A stretch of 64,000 bases of DNA, from contig WACJ01000226.1 in the NCBI GenBank assembly GCA_008973525.1, forward strand, positions 186,001 through 250,000, in the 5' to 3' direction. Of this stretch, positions 44,003-56,004 are shown piece by piece; the first letter of the stretch is position 1; each line of letters begins with the position of its first letter. Source of the stretch: Stenopsyche tienmushanensis (taxonomy: Eukaryota; Arthropoda; Insecta; Trichoptera; Stenopsychidae). The notes under the pieces are model-generated. The model was not told where the DNA came from, made no database searches, and was given only the letters and a program-made list of their open reading frames with translations. The position numbers were made by a program, and so were the translations under genes.

Positions 44003-45639
44003 AGTCTTGACAAGTTCATTAAGAGAATACAATTTTCATTTAGTATTTACTTAGTTAGTAATTTTTAATAAATAAAATAGGATACATCTAGTTGATATTT
44101 GTACTGGATTTGTATCTAAATCTTTACAACTGTTGTTCTTATTTGTATTTATTTAAACATTAATTCTAATACATCCTTCATATTTAGCATTAGACGCGTT
44201 CGATTTATAAATCACTCAATTAACTCCCTCTTTGTATCGATTTCATCTCCATAATATTTGTTTTCTTAATGATCTGAATAGGTTTACGTCTGCGCTTAAA
44301 GTTTGAATAAAATGTGGCGGATCACCAACCCCAAGAGTTTCCACCCCTACAGCCCTTTTATCCACCACTTTCAGTTTAATTTTACCTTTAAAAAAATGCT
44401 AAACAACATCACAACTGATATTTTCAATTTATTTTTGGATAGGTTAGTTACCTCTTTGTTGTGGAGGGCGCATTATTAATTTCGAAAAGCGCCTGGAGCA
44501 AATAATATGACTTTAATCCCGAAGCAGAATATATTTTCAAGCATCCCCGTCGAGCATGCTAATCGATAATTTTAATAAACAAGGCGAATTGCACACAATT
44601 TGGATTCTTATAACGTCAAGCAAATTTTCCATTAGAATTTAATCAATTCATTGACCAAAAAGTGCAATTTGATTTGGGGACTTCTATCGTTCATCTTTGG
44701 ATTATACTGATTTTGACACAAAAAATATGTATTTAAATTGGTTGATTTAATTCTGCAACAAAAATTAATAATCGTTATGCCATTTCTTTTAAAATGTTCA
44801 ATACTTTGCATGATGAATCTGTTATTTGCTACAGTCAGCATCAACAAAATACTATTTTCCATGTAATTTGCTAGCTATATTCTATCCACGGTTAGGCAAA
44901 ATGGCTCGTTATATACATTTATATCTTTTTAAGCTTTATGTGGACTTCCTCTACAAAATTATATACAGATTTTTTAACAATAAATATCTGAAGCTTATTT
45001 AAATGAGACAATAATTAATCTTGCAAATCGGATCATATGAAGCTCTATTCGATTCTATTAGTCGTTCCAGTATTAAGTTTATCCGTTAAACATATTAAAA
45101 TATTAGGCAAAGCTGATTCAATACAATCAATGCATTCGATCTCCTAAATATATTGAAATTGGGAAGCTATTTTGTATAGTCCCAAATGTATCGATTTCAA
45201 GCTTGACGAAATATGTCTCTTTGCTAATAAAATTGAAGACTAAATAGTAAAATTTTGTCCCTTCCGAAACATTTGCGTTTATATCGGTAGTGCCAAAAAT
45301 ACGTGCCGTTTTTACATTTTGTTTAGAAAAGTTACAAAAATATATGAGACATAGGTTTCTTTTTCATAGAACATTAAGCTTAAGGTAATTCTTAAGCTTA
45401 ATGTCAGAAGCCTTCCTTCAACTTATAAAAAAGGTATAATAATCTTTGTATGGAACTGTGAGCGTCACAGTTCCAGCGGCGTTGTGTCTTACTGTTGTGT
45501 GTATACAACAGTCAGACACAGCTCCTTTGATTTTTTTATTTTTTCCTACTTGCCTTTCTTCGTTTGCTTCTAAGGCAAAAAATTACCATAAGAGAAGAAT
45601 TCAAAAACTGTAAATTAGATGGTAAATTATAATATTAGA
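44003..45639. other. No gene seen
   Basis: AT-rich. 45400-45530 holds a short repeat (AAGCTTAATGTCAGAAGCC, CCAGCGGCGTTGTGTCT) that recurs at 47905-48000. Otherwise nothing. Confidence 0.5.
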
Positions 45640-46555
45640 TTAAGGCGTCTTCTCACTTTAGGCGCCTCAAAAATAGGCTATTTTCATGATTTTTTTTCGA
45701 GGATTTTCGCTAAAAATTATGAGATAAAATGAATCTTATGTAATAAACACATCTTTCAAGTACATGAAAAAATTTTTTTTTTATATTTTTGAACAATTAT
45801 TATAATAAAACAGTAGCATCGAAAAACCCGTGTAGAAATGTTATGTTTGTGGCTTGTTGATGATATCTCCGAGATGGGTCATTTGAAACAAAAAAATAAA
45901 ACAGTTTTAGATTCAGTATATCAGTGGCTATAGCGTATATCATCAGATTTTTGATATTTGCGAAAATAACAAAATAACGGACGTTTTACGAAAAAGTAAA
46001 AAAAAACGCGTTTTTTTGCAGTTTTTTGTAAAAAAAAATTACTTAAAATCAAAATTTCAAAAATCTGATGATATGCGCTATAGCCATAACTATGAAAAAT
46101 ATGTTATTCAAATTTAATGACAATCGGCCAGATAGTTTCCGAAATTTCATCAACAAGCCACCGAAAAACCTTGTTTTGAGATAAACGCGTTTAAAGTTTT
46201 GGTTGCAGAAAAATTGCCCAGACACAGCTGTTGAAACACTCGTTGTTATTTTGGGTATTTCCTCCGAAGATCTTCATAAATTGGTTTCAAAACCTCGTGA
46301 ACATTCTCAGCTAGAGTAGAAGGATGTTTAAAATTTTCTATCTGATTGTTTTTCACCACTTTCTTGTACTTGCACCATGAGTCTGAATATCATGGTGCTC
46401 TCAGGTAGTCACCTAACGGTCGCCCAAAAATGTAGTTAGACTCGTCTGATCTTTATGAAATTTCGATATAACATTTTTGAAGATATGTACTTTCAAAATT
46501 TAAAATAAAATAAAAATCGATTTTTTTAAATTTGTAAAGTGAGAAGACGCCTTAA
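45640..46555. mobile_element. Mutator-like miniature element with perfect ends
   Basis: Perfect 21-bp inverted repeats at 45640-45660 and 46535-46555, beginning TTAAGGCGTCTTCTCAC. Internally two opposed copies of a ~100-bp stretch (CTATAGCGTATATCATCAG and CTGATGATATGCGCTATAG; GGCTTGTTGATGA and TCATCAACAAGCC) form a long foldback. TTGAGATAAACGCGTTTAAA near 46175 matches the sequence 3' of the 50 kb transposase. No coding. About 916 bp. Confidence 0.85.
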
Positions 46556-47634
46556 GAAAAAGAATACATTATTGATTAAACTCTTGTTATTTTTTTCTTA
46601 CGCCTATAAAACAAACACACAAAACGGCATGTATTTTTTGCACTACCGATATATAAGTCATTCAGTTTTTCTGTGTACAAAACTATTACAAAATTTAATT
46701 CACTAACCAAAGGGCTAAAAAGTGATGAACCACAGCATTCTAAAAATATTTTTAACATCGAAGATTTTTAATAGGATGAAACATATTATATTATGTATGA
46801 AATTAAGATATGATTGTTTGAGATAAATGTGTGAATATTCGAATAAAAATTATACAAAGCAAGTTAATGCAATACATGACAATAACAGTCTGCGATTGAT
46901 ACCTGCCTCCCTCATCTCTCCCCGATTTACACCCCCAATCACCACATTACTGTGGACCTTTGTACTGTTACCAGGGAACGTCGTCGCGTCACGCATAATT
47001 CGGTGAAATTAAAGGCGAAAACACCGCTAGAATAATATTTCTACCGAGTTCTATATATATAAATAATGTTTATTTTCTAAATTTCGTCGTCCAATAAGAA
47101 TCTTTTAAACGTCGATACACATCCATTTGTCCTTTATCAGCCTTTATCTTCCGTTTATTAGTTTTTTGAGATGATACCATCAAATGCAGCCTTCGTCTTA
47201 TTTCGATTCATCCGTCCACCCAACAGCTGATCTCTCAGAAACACGTTCATAAATAGCTTCGAAATATTTACAAAATTTAATATGGATCGACATTATGAGT
47301 GAAGCGAAATTACTTTGGCTCAGCCGGAGCTAAAATATGAAACATCACTAATGTCACGCGCCCACCGATAGATTAAATATACGAATATTTTAATACGAAA
47401 TACAAAAAAACCTCAACCCAAACAGCCTCACTTGGTGTCAAAATTAACGTCGCGTCGAGACGATAATCGAATTATCGGTCGGTTGTATAATTTTATATGG
47501 GAGTTAAAGTTAGGAATACGTCGGAAATAATCACTCGTTATTGACTATTTCAGAACAATAAAATCGGACTAAAGCTGATTCGATATTTAGCCTGGATCTG
47601 ATTTTATACACGCTCAGCTTCCACACTCATTGGA
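46556..47634. other. No gene recognised
   Basis: 46900-47050 is C-rich then GC-richer (CTCATCTCTCCCCGATTTAC) with no identifiable frame. The remainder is AT-rich. Confidence 0.45.
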
Positions 47635-47800
47635 GGCATCGTCATCAATATTTATATACTATAATACTTTGATGTGATTCGTAATTATATCACGGAGGAA
47701 TACAAAAATTCTGAACCCCGTATCTATTATATTTCATATCGATATTCACATTATTAGAGTCGTTGTGTAGTAAATACATCACCGGTAGAGAAGGGTTATT
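47635..47800 (+). repeat. Composite repeat S, copy 6 (short)
   Basis: TATTTATATACTATAATACT through ATTATATCACGGAGGAATAC to ACATCACCGGTAGAG. Confidence 0.75.
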
Positions 47801-48834
47801 AGCTACGTCTCATTATTTGATATTTTAGGTACCATACAGTGAGTCTATGAGATGGTCCTTTTCTATTTAATCTTTACACTCGTACAATATATAATCCTTA
47901 AGCTTAATGTCAGAAGCCTTCCTTCAGTTCATGAAAATGGTATAGTAATCTTTATGCGCTTCATCATTCCAGCGGTGTTGTGTCTGATTGATGTATGCAT
48001 GCGCACTTTGGAAGGTCTATACTAGGCTGTGAGGGAGAGAGAGCACTGTCGCTCCCGCAGTGCCGACCTCGGCTATCAAATCAGTTTTTTATTCCGCGCG
48101 TGTGTGTGGATCGCGGCTCACAATGAAAATTTTTACAACCAACAAAACTTTTCAGAGCGATATGGATTTGCTGTAAATGGTACCCCATTTTGTATTAAAT
48201 TTTGATTATTTGAGCATTTCCACGGAAGCATAAATGATAGACATCCAAAGACGACGTAATATCATTTGTATTTATTACGCCCTGCCCAATTTTGTTAATC
48301 GTCACAGAATTTTTATTTTTTGCTTTAACAGAATCATGAAATATCTCGGCTTTTCCTACGGCCTAAATTTTGGACTAAAAAGTATTCTGATTTTCTCGGA
48401 AATGAGCTGTTGGAGCTCTGGGGATTAGAACATTTCGACATACAGCACTTGTTGTAATATATTTTTTTATATATATAATTTTATAGAATTAAAACATCCA
48501 GTGTTAATGTTCCATATATTATTTTTTCATTTGATCTTTGAAAAATATACAATCAAACAAATATCGGGACGTCTTTATTTCATTCGCACATATTTATATA
48601 ATTTGTGATTTTCATACTAAAATAGAACGAATATTTTGCGTTTTCTTATAACAAAAAAAAACCCTACGAACTTATTGAGTGATTTTTTTAGTGCAAAGAC
48701 AACGATGCGAAACTATATAATATAGATAATAGCCTTGTAACTGAGAAATAATTCGTTTTTTTCCGAAGAAAATCAATATGTATCAAATATGCTACACCAT
48801 GCATTGAATGACCAATATTAATAGAATCATCCTC
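47801..48834. other. No gene seen
   Basis: Contains the second copy of the AAGCTTAATGTCAGAAGCC repeat (47905-48000), a GC-richer patch at 47990-48125, and AT-rich remainder. Confidence 0.45.
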
Positions 48835-48836
48835 AT

Positions 48837-49216
48837 TTGAAAGTTGAATATCGGTCTTTTTTGGACATTTTAAGTGCGTGTAGTCCTTTCACCGTATGGT
48901 CAGCAAGGACATCGAGTTTTGTCATTTCATTTTTTTCCAAACGTCTCTTAAGTTTATTTTTAATGTCATCCGCTCATCTTTTGTGCATTTTTCCTTCTTT
49001 AATAAATTCCACAGTGTATAAGTCTGCAATTTTTATCTCCTCAATTTAGAATCATCTCTTTGGTAATCGTTCAAGGGATACGTTTAGATCATTAAAATGT
49101 CAAATCAAATTTATTCTGCGGACACGACGCAATTGCGAAACCAAATCGAACTCATCCTTTTTTCGGTTGAAATGTTGAATGATCAAACATCGTAAGCTTT
49201 CAGAGTCTAAATCCAG
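48837..49216 (-). pseudogene. Unrecognised coding-like minus-strand stretch
   Basis: Not recognised. The minus strand from 49216 reads DLDSESLRCLIIQHFNRKKD then EFDLVSQLRRVRRINL up to a stop. After a gap, 49042 downward reads EEIKIADLYTVEFIKEG, KMHKR, a stop, then ADDIKNKLKRRLEKNEMTKL, DVLADHTVKGLHALKM. The charged, helical-looking composition and long open stretches look more like decayed coding sequence than chance, but I cannot assign a family. Confidence 0.3.
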
Positions 49217-50388
49217 ATTTTAGAGATCGAATGTATATTGTAAAAGAATAATGATGGTTTATCTATTCCATGTGTGGAAAGCAATGAGAAACCATCACAC
49301 AAAATCATCAATATTGATATAGTATTATAAGTTGCATTATTTTAATATGTCATCGAATTTTTAACTGCAAATTAATTATCTTTAAAAGCAAATCACTACT
49401 TAAAAGACTATTAATTATTAATGCAATTAATATAAGCTTACTGAAGCTTTGAGAGATGAACCCAGACAAAATCATTTTCTAGGACTAAGTGTGCGAATAT
49501 TAATTCTATTAGAAAAAAATTTACAATGATATTAAATTCATCCATGGTCTCTCATCCATATTCAACGGATGTGTTTTTAAAAATGTGATCTTAACATTAC
49601 CGAATGCCTGTTATATATTAGATCATGTGGACCGCCATGTGATCTATGATGTGACATGCCAACGTGCAACTTCAAAGACTTTTCCACCATAATCAACCCC
49701 TTCTTATAAAAATGAATCATTGTTTTTTGGCATTAACCATACACTTTATACAAAAAATCCATATTAATGCAAATTTTATAAAGGCAATACGGGTAGCATT
49801 TAATATTTTGAGGCAATTTCTTTGTGTCTCAGCTTCAACAACGAAGATATTTTGTATTTAAGCAAATATAGGACTTCCTATGCCACAATGAGACAATTCT
49901 TCATATTTGGCACAACCCTTTTTTTCGCCAAGCTCCGACGTCATTCGATTTGTGTTATATAAAAATCACGTTGACAACCGGTTGGTTGATTTGTGATTAT
50001 TTTAGGGCGCAGGTACTTTTAGCTCTCCTGATGATCTGAAACAGAAAATTGAAAAACTTTATTAATCTATGTAACTTCTTCTATCGTCCGAACCTCCACT
50101 TTTTCAATTCAACGAAAATTAACAAAATGGCAGCGTTTTTTGTAAAAAGAAAAAAAAACACATTTTTGCACCATAAATGAGGTGAAATTATAAGTTAAGA
50201 TCAAAATATCAACAACTTGGAGATCCCGACGATAGCCATAATAGTGCTGAATATCGTATTAAAATTTAAAGTCGATATGCCCAGTCATTTTTTAAAAATC
50301 ACCTGCGCCAAGTGCAAAAATATTGTTTTGAGAAAAACGCGTTTAAAGCTTTTTAAGACGAAAAGTCATAGAAAATGTACCTTTTCGA
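49217..50388. other. Mostly no gene; 3' arm of a Mutator-like element
   Basis: 50110-50388 is noncoding sequence 3' of the minus-strand transposase at 50389-51340 and includes GAGAAAAACGCGTTTAAAGC (about 50330) and ACGATAGCCATAATAG, shared with the 45640 element. The rest is AT-rich and unrecognised. Confidence 0.5.
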
Positions 50389-51340
50389 CTAATCAGCAAT
50401 ACCCGGACCATACACGGTACCTTCTTCTTCATCGTAGATCTCTTCTTTAGCCGCTTGAGATTCTCTTCTCGCGATTCGAACGGCTTTTGACGCAAAGGAG
50501 CTGCGTTGGTTTACGCGTTGTACGCGCGCATTGTCGCAATACTTGGCGAAAATTCCAGCTTCCAGGTCCAAGTGAACAGACCATGACTTCCAAGATCTTA
50601 AATATTGGTGTCTGATCTACATTAAGTATACAAGCTGCAGTATAGGTGGCAATTTCTAAAAAAAAATTTCCGCAAAAAACATGTTTAGGTACCAAACGCA
50701 AGCGTTGAAACTTTCGTTGTCATTTTGCGTGTTGGAACCTAGGCATCTCTCCAAAAGTTCATTTTGGTTCAGCTCTTCATAAATTGGCTTTAGTTATTGT
50801 TTCTTTATAAAGAGCTGGTGGGTGGGAAAATAGAGTTTTCGCGGCTTTTTTGTCTTGATTTTCAACCACTTTATGCGCTTTTTTGAGTTGCGTGAGCTGT
50901 TTTTTAGCTTCTTTCGCTCTTCTATACATCCTTTTTTTTATGTGCAACACGCACTCTTTTTTCTTCACAAAAAAGTCATCACCGTACGGAGCAGCTTCAA
51001 GTAGATTTCTAAAAGTTTTAATATCTCCATCGCCGATGAAATAAGCATATTTTATGTTGTGATTTTTTATCGATCGTTGAAACATTTCAATAACGCCAAC
51101 TACCTCCATCTTACCAGCACTACCATGTTGATTTGCTTGACATTCTGGTTCATGAGTTTCGTACCAAGCATCATATTCATCTGTATCTTCTTTGCTATTC
51201 TACGCATTGCATGTTTTACAGAAACTCGATTTTATGATGGTATCTAAGATTTTATCGGAATATTTTCCAATCAGTGATACAATGCTTAGAAGAGAAGAAA
51301 ATCCTCTCTTGGACGACGAACCATCGTCTGATATTATTTA
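50389..51340 (-). pseudogene. Mutator-like transposase, largest copy
   Basis: Minus strand, in family order: DGSSSKRGFSSLLSIVSLIG, KILDTIIKSSFCKTCNA, a stop, EYDAWYETHEPECQANQHGS, KMEVVGVIEMFQRSI, YAYFIGDGDIKTFRNLLEA, PYGDDFFVKKKECVLHIKKR, then ERCLGSNTQNDNESFNACVW, a decayed PKHVFCG, EIATYTAACILN, and EEIYDEEEGTVYGPGIAD to the stop at 50389. The DGS and GDGD acidic motifs are visible, and the cysteines of CKTC and PECQ fit a zinc-binding knuckle. At least one stop and two frameshifts make it inactive. The N-terminal third is missing. Confidence 0.88.
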
Positions 51341-52109
51341 TATGACCCTACACACTTCCATCCAATCCAAATTTTGTACGATCAACATTTAAAAACATAC
51401 ATTTAGAAATGTAATTGAATATCAATCCAAATCCCTGGGGAAGCCGATTACTCTATCATATTTCCAAGCGTCTCATCCTCCGCCTAATTTAAAAAGGTTC
51501 ATTAAATCTATCTATTTTTAAATTCTAGACTCAATAGCAATTTATATAGGGTGGATAAAATCAATCTTGTATTAATAGTATCGAAATATTTGTAAATTTT
51601 AAATCCATAAAATATTTGGAACGAGGGAAATAATATTTATTGTGGCTATATATCATTATCTTCCACATTTGGAATGTATTCCCTAATTGAGTGCAGGCAC
51701 GCAAGAAAGAAGACAATGTGTCGTCCAATAGTCTTGGCCGCGGGAAGATCTGTTCTTCCCGCCGATTTTCCGATATCGCAACTATCGTCTATTTATTGGG
51801 GCCTATAATAAAGACCTTAACGAGTAATTAATATTTTCATCATGTTTCTTAAAATTATAATTTAGTTTTAAATTATTCAAACTAAAAATGTTATTTTTTC
51901 GCAACTAGCATCACATTTAGCATGCTCTATATTTCATTGAAACACTTCTTTAATGAGTCTCTTTGGCCGGCCCGTTCTGCATGGGTTTCCGTCGTATTAT
52001 TTCAGAAGCATGAGCGAAATTAAAAAATAAACCAGTATTCTGCGAGATTGTGCCTAGGGATCGTACACATGGTTTACTGAGCCTATTGCTTTATAGCGAT
52101 AAGCCTTAC
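51341..52109. other. No gene recognised; possible LTR-like patch
   Basis: 51700-51815 has a 9-bp hairpin (GCGGGAAGA ... TCTTCCCGC, 51740-51762) followed by TATAATAAAGACC, reminiscent of an LTR R region, but no retroviral-type coding or paired LTR is present. Around 51955-52020 a short minus frame reads RTGRPKRLIKEVF, too little to classify. Confidence 0.35.
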
Positions 52110-52243
52110 ATTTGCGTATTCGTATCATTCGGTGTAAAAGCGTTGTGGGTGTTGTTGCCAGTGTCATTGAACGAACCTCTTTTGCTTTTCTTCGTCGAAG
52201 GTCGCCACTCCATATTCTGTCTATCCTTTTTGGTAAAATTCAT
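52110..52243 (-). CDS. Possible first coding exon of an unknown gene
   Basis: Unrecognised. On the minus strand ATG at 52243 opens MNFTKKDRQNMEWRPSTKKS and then KRGSFNDTGNNTHNAFTP, ending at CAAAT/GTAAGG, a strong donor (GT at 52109-52108). The context GAAGATGA is acceptable for initiation. The predicted peptide is rich in Asn, Thr and Lys, without domain signatures. No next exon could be identified downstream on the minus strand, so this may be chance. Confidence 0.22.
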
Positions 52244-53589
52244 CTTCGAGACAAACGAATTAATTATATAATAATAAAAAGAACATACGCAATACGTAAT
52301 TATCGTATTACACAAGGACAATGTGAATGGGTTTTGAGTGGTATGACTTAGAGTATCTTAGGGTCATCACAGCAGGAGATGCCAAAGCCTATCCATATTG
52401 GATGGAATTCTCATTTTTAAAATTATATTTCAACTATTAAAATATAAAATCTTAATCAATCAATTCGAAATATCTTCAGTTTTATTGTATTTGATGCACT
52501 TTTCATCCCACATAAGCACATGTTACTAAATTTAGTAATTTTAGCAACCAAACTTAATTAAACACGTTTACATTGCAGTAAATTATATGCCTATAGGAGA
52601 TATTAATTTAATTCCATGTTACAGAGACATTTAAAAACAGTCCCCTGATCTACCTACATGATAGAAAACAGACATATGGTCACTTCAGAGCAAGCGTTTC
52701 AAATAAGGAAATTTCCCTGCCGCATTCTACATTTCATACATATTTTACATATATAATTATGACCTGAGCTTATTCAAGCTTTATCGTGACCAATCACTGT
52801 TCTAAATTTTAAGCAAAAAAAAATTGTTTCTTGACTAATTTTTGGATAAAATATATAATCACAGTTTATTATACAGAAAGGCAAAATGATTTTAAAAATG
52901 TATAAATGAATTTCTGATGCTGATATTTAATCGGTTGTAAATATACGCAAATGAGCCCTCAAATAAAATTACTCCAATTAATTCATATGATTTATTATAG
53001 ATAGGGATGAAAATGGACCGAAACGCATTATTGCACCATATATTTACGAATAAATGCATCAATTTTACCACAATGCACAACGAGATTTAGTTATAAATCA
53101 GAGGGAATTTAGGCAGCAAACGCGCGCAAAATTCGTTCTGGCCCGTATTGTGGTCGATGCAGTCGGACATTTGTGGTTTTAAAAACAAAAATACCTTTTA
53201 AACGACCACCATTGTTCCAGCGACACGAAAGGCGCGCCTTAGAATGCACTCATAGAATGTTAACAAACTAAGTATTGCACAGATGTGGGAATTGGATTCC
53301 GGTCTTTAATGGGACGCCGTAAACATTTCACGGTCATATAATAAAACAAATTGTTCATCCTGTGATTGCAATTTAGCTTATTGCGTCGCAGTTCGAAATG
53401 GAATTGCTTGTGGAAAGCGTTGATTAATGTGTGCCTTGGGTGGATGTAAATCTGCTCGTGTGCTCATCTACTGACTCATTAATACGGTTATAACGAGCGA
53501 TCTTTAGAAGCATTAAAGCGCGAAATGTTTCATTGCAAATAAGGTATATTGCTAACGAACAAATATCTATAAAAAAATTATAATAAAAT
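52244..53589. other. No gene seen
   Basis: AT-rich to 53090. 53100-53480 is less AT-rich (TTCCAGCGACACGAAAGGCG) with no frame; it could be regulatory sequence upstream of the calpain exon. Confidence 0.45.
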
Positions 53590-53910
53590 ATACATTGCAT
53601 CTTATTTATAAAAATGAATATCTGTTCGTTCGTATTTGTTCGTATTTAATGCGCTGCCATATCGTTAATCAGATTGCAATAAAACTTCGTCCATTTATTG
53701 TCAAGAATTTTGCGAGTAACATAAATATAGTCTAATATATAAAAATTGATGTTTGTTTGTCTGTATTTAATGCGCTGCCATACCGTTCATTCGATTGCAA
53801 TAAAATTTTGCCAATTTATTGTTTGTTTTATCTCAAATAATATAGGTATAGTACAATTTGCTTAAAGTAGATCTTATATATAAAAATCAATGTTTGTATG
53901 TTTGTTCATA
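53590..53910. repeat. 121-bp Helitron-like repeat block (reverse orientation)
   Basis: Units with AATGCGCTGCCATATCGTTA, GATTGCAATAAAACTTCG, GCGAGTAACATAAATATAG, then a second unit AATGCGCTGCCATACCGTTC. Ends CTTAAAGTAGATCTTATATA, matching the start of the 57440 copy. Confidence 0.75.
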
Positions 53911-54359
53911 TTTATAATAAAAACCGCTTCGATCTATATTATAACGGTTTTGACGAGTAATCGCGTCATAATTTTGTGTCGCAATTTTTCGTTTATCGAT
54001 GAAAATATGTTTTCTTCTTGTTTGATACGAGCATGCTAATATTTTGGTCGCCCAAATGTCGGCCTTGAAAAGTCATACAAATTTATCTAGTTAATGTATG
54101 CATTTGACAGCCCTGTTTATTATCCCGTCAATACCGATCAAGCTTGCATCAAATTATGGCCTAGGTTCGAAACCGACAAACAACAAAGGTTTGCCATGGA
54201 TGATGTAAATCTCTGGACTAAAATTAGCATTGCGTCAGCTGCACCCACACATCCCGGCAACACCTCTTTTGCTCTTAACTCAGACCTCCTAATATGTCTC
54301 GGCTGTCAATGTGCCGGGTCCCTGTTGGCGACGTTGAAGAAATTTCGAAATAAGCAATC

Positions 54360-54580
54360 GACGAATTGACAGCGGTGCTCATCGTGTTTTGTGGGTGGTG
54401 CGGGGTAGTCGCACATCCCTCTCTTGCATTTGATCGATTTACGCTGCACGTCGCTTCGTCGGTAGGGGGTTGTACTTGGTCGAAATTGCGCAGACGAAGT
54501 ACGCCGGCTCCGGTGTAGACGACGTTGTTATCTGCGCAACAGGAGTCAGTCGTCCTCCGGCGGGCGAAGCAGCAGGTCAG
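54360..54580 (+). promoter_or_regulatory. Probable calpain promoter and untranslated first exon
   Basis: GC-rich stretch directly upstream of the calpain exon. TCAGTC at 54545-54550 resembles an initiator. AGCAGGTCAG/GTACGA gives a donor after 54580 that pairs with the acceptor TTTTCAG/GGAATG at 54728, for a 148-bp intron in the 5' untranslated region. Inferred; no transcript evidence. Confidence 0.4.
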
Positions 54581-54741
54581 GTACGAACCAACCTCCACGT
54601 ACCACCCCGCAGACTTTTGACACTTATCATTTCTACATCGCATTCGAGCCCGTGAAAAAAATTTGTGCGACGTATCCCGCGATAAAATTTATAAACATAA
54701 AAAAGCCTAAAACGTGTTTGATTTTCAGGGAATGAGACGCG

Positions 54742-54879
54742 ATGACGGACTTTGAGCGCATCCAGCGCTCCTGCCTGAAACGCGGGGAGCTTTGGGAAGA
54801 TCCAGACTTCCCAGCAACGCAGTCTTCCGTCTTCTACCACCAGACACCACCGTTCCAGTTCGTGTGGAAGAGACCAACG
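54742..54879 (+). CDS. Calpain, first coding exon
   Basis: Calpains are calcium-dependent cytosolic cysteine proteases. Acceptor TTTTCAG ends at 54728; an in-frame TGA lies just before ATG 54742, so this ATG is the likely start. The 46 codons read MTDFERIQRSCLKRGELWED, then PDFPATQSSVFYHQTPPFQF and VWKRPT, ending at ACG/GTAGGT. This matches the conserved opening of the calpain protease core (FExIxxxCLxxGxLFEDPxFPAxxSSxxF...P...WKRP). The catalytic Cys, His and Asn lie in later exons, none of which I could find in the remaining 9.1 kb. The reading frame is intact and the splice sites are good. It is either a real gene with a long intron 2 or a 5' fragment. Confidence 0.8.
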
Positions 54880-55340
54880 GTAGGTGTTTTCGACATTTTT
54901 TTAATCATTCGGAATTGATACATTCAAATAATATTTTTGCTCCGCGAATCCATACGTATATCGGCATTTAAATTCATATAAGTCGTCGAAAATGCATGCA
55001 AATTCAATATATTTCAACGAATTCGTTCGAATCTTTAACACTATCATCGTCAATTCCGAAGCATTCAATCGCTCTTATGCATTCATATCGGACATTGATA
55101 CTGTGTGTCTAAGTTTAAATATCATTTGCTTGAACTGGACATACAAAAAGCAGAATAAATTGATTAAATCCAACGATTATAATTATATTTGTGCCATATT
55201 TTTGCGGGGGATGAAATCGTTTGCAACTCCATCGACAAATTGATCCTCGTAAATATTTATCCTTGACTGATTTTTTATATCCACAAACCCCACAAACTCG
55301 AACATGCCACATTTGATTGAATTTCCAGGGAAAACTTTAG
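54880..55340. other. Calpain intron or flank, no further exon seen
   Basis: Open frames on both strands around 54992-55312 show no family signature. Confidence 0.45.
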
Positions 55341-56004
55341 TTAAGGGATTACATAGGTTTCAAAGCTTGAAAAAATCTTTGATTTTTTTTATTATCGTAT
55401 TAATTTCTACAACATCTCGAGAATATTATCCTAAATTTTTAAGTCGATCCTAATAAAAGTTTCGGAGATACAACCCTGAGAAGATGCGTGCTCAAAGTCA
55501 AGTAGACTCAGCGCGCAAAACTTTAAACGCGTTTTTCTCGAAGCTGTGTTTTCAAAGTCGGTTGATCTTGATGAAATTTTACACAAGTCTTCGAGATACA
55601 ATTCTTTGAGATTTTTTTTCAATCACAACTATTAATAAAAAAAAATGTTGAGCAAATTTTATCAAAAATTTTTTATAAAAAGATCTAGCAAAAATCCATT
55701 TTTTTTTTTCTTCGTCCAAATTCTATTTTATGGTCTTAAATAAAAGACGCTTTTATTTTTTTTCACTTTGAATGATCTTGTCATGAGTTCTACTGTCAAC
55801 GCGGACGCACCTTTTTTCGGAGGGGTCACGGGAAATGACGTCACAATAGCGAAGTTTTGAATATTTTCCTTTGAAAATTTCAGAAATTCTTGTTCAAATG
55901 TAAATCATTACAACAACAAAAAGTTTGAATAAAACATTTTACTTCTTATATTAAAAAAAAAATGTTGAAAATAGACCTTTTTTCCTCGCCGAGTAAACCC
56001 TTAA
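55341..56004. mobile_element. Mutator-like miniature element
   Basis: Left TTAAGGGATTAC at 55341; right end read inward TTAAGGGTTTAC at 56004 (11 of 12 matching). It contains TTTAAACGCGTTTTTCTCGA near 55522, the motif found 3' of the Mutator-like transposases here. No coding. About 664 bp, inside the presumed calpain intron. Confidence 0.65.

Noticed and set aside
54094..54643. Open frames on both strands just upstream of the calpain exon
   Set aside because: GC-rich promoter-like DNA; no motif, and both strands are open at once, which suggests composition rather than coding.
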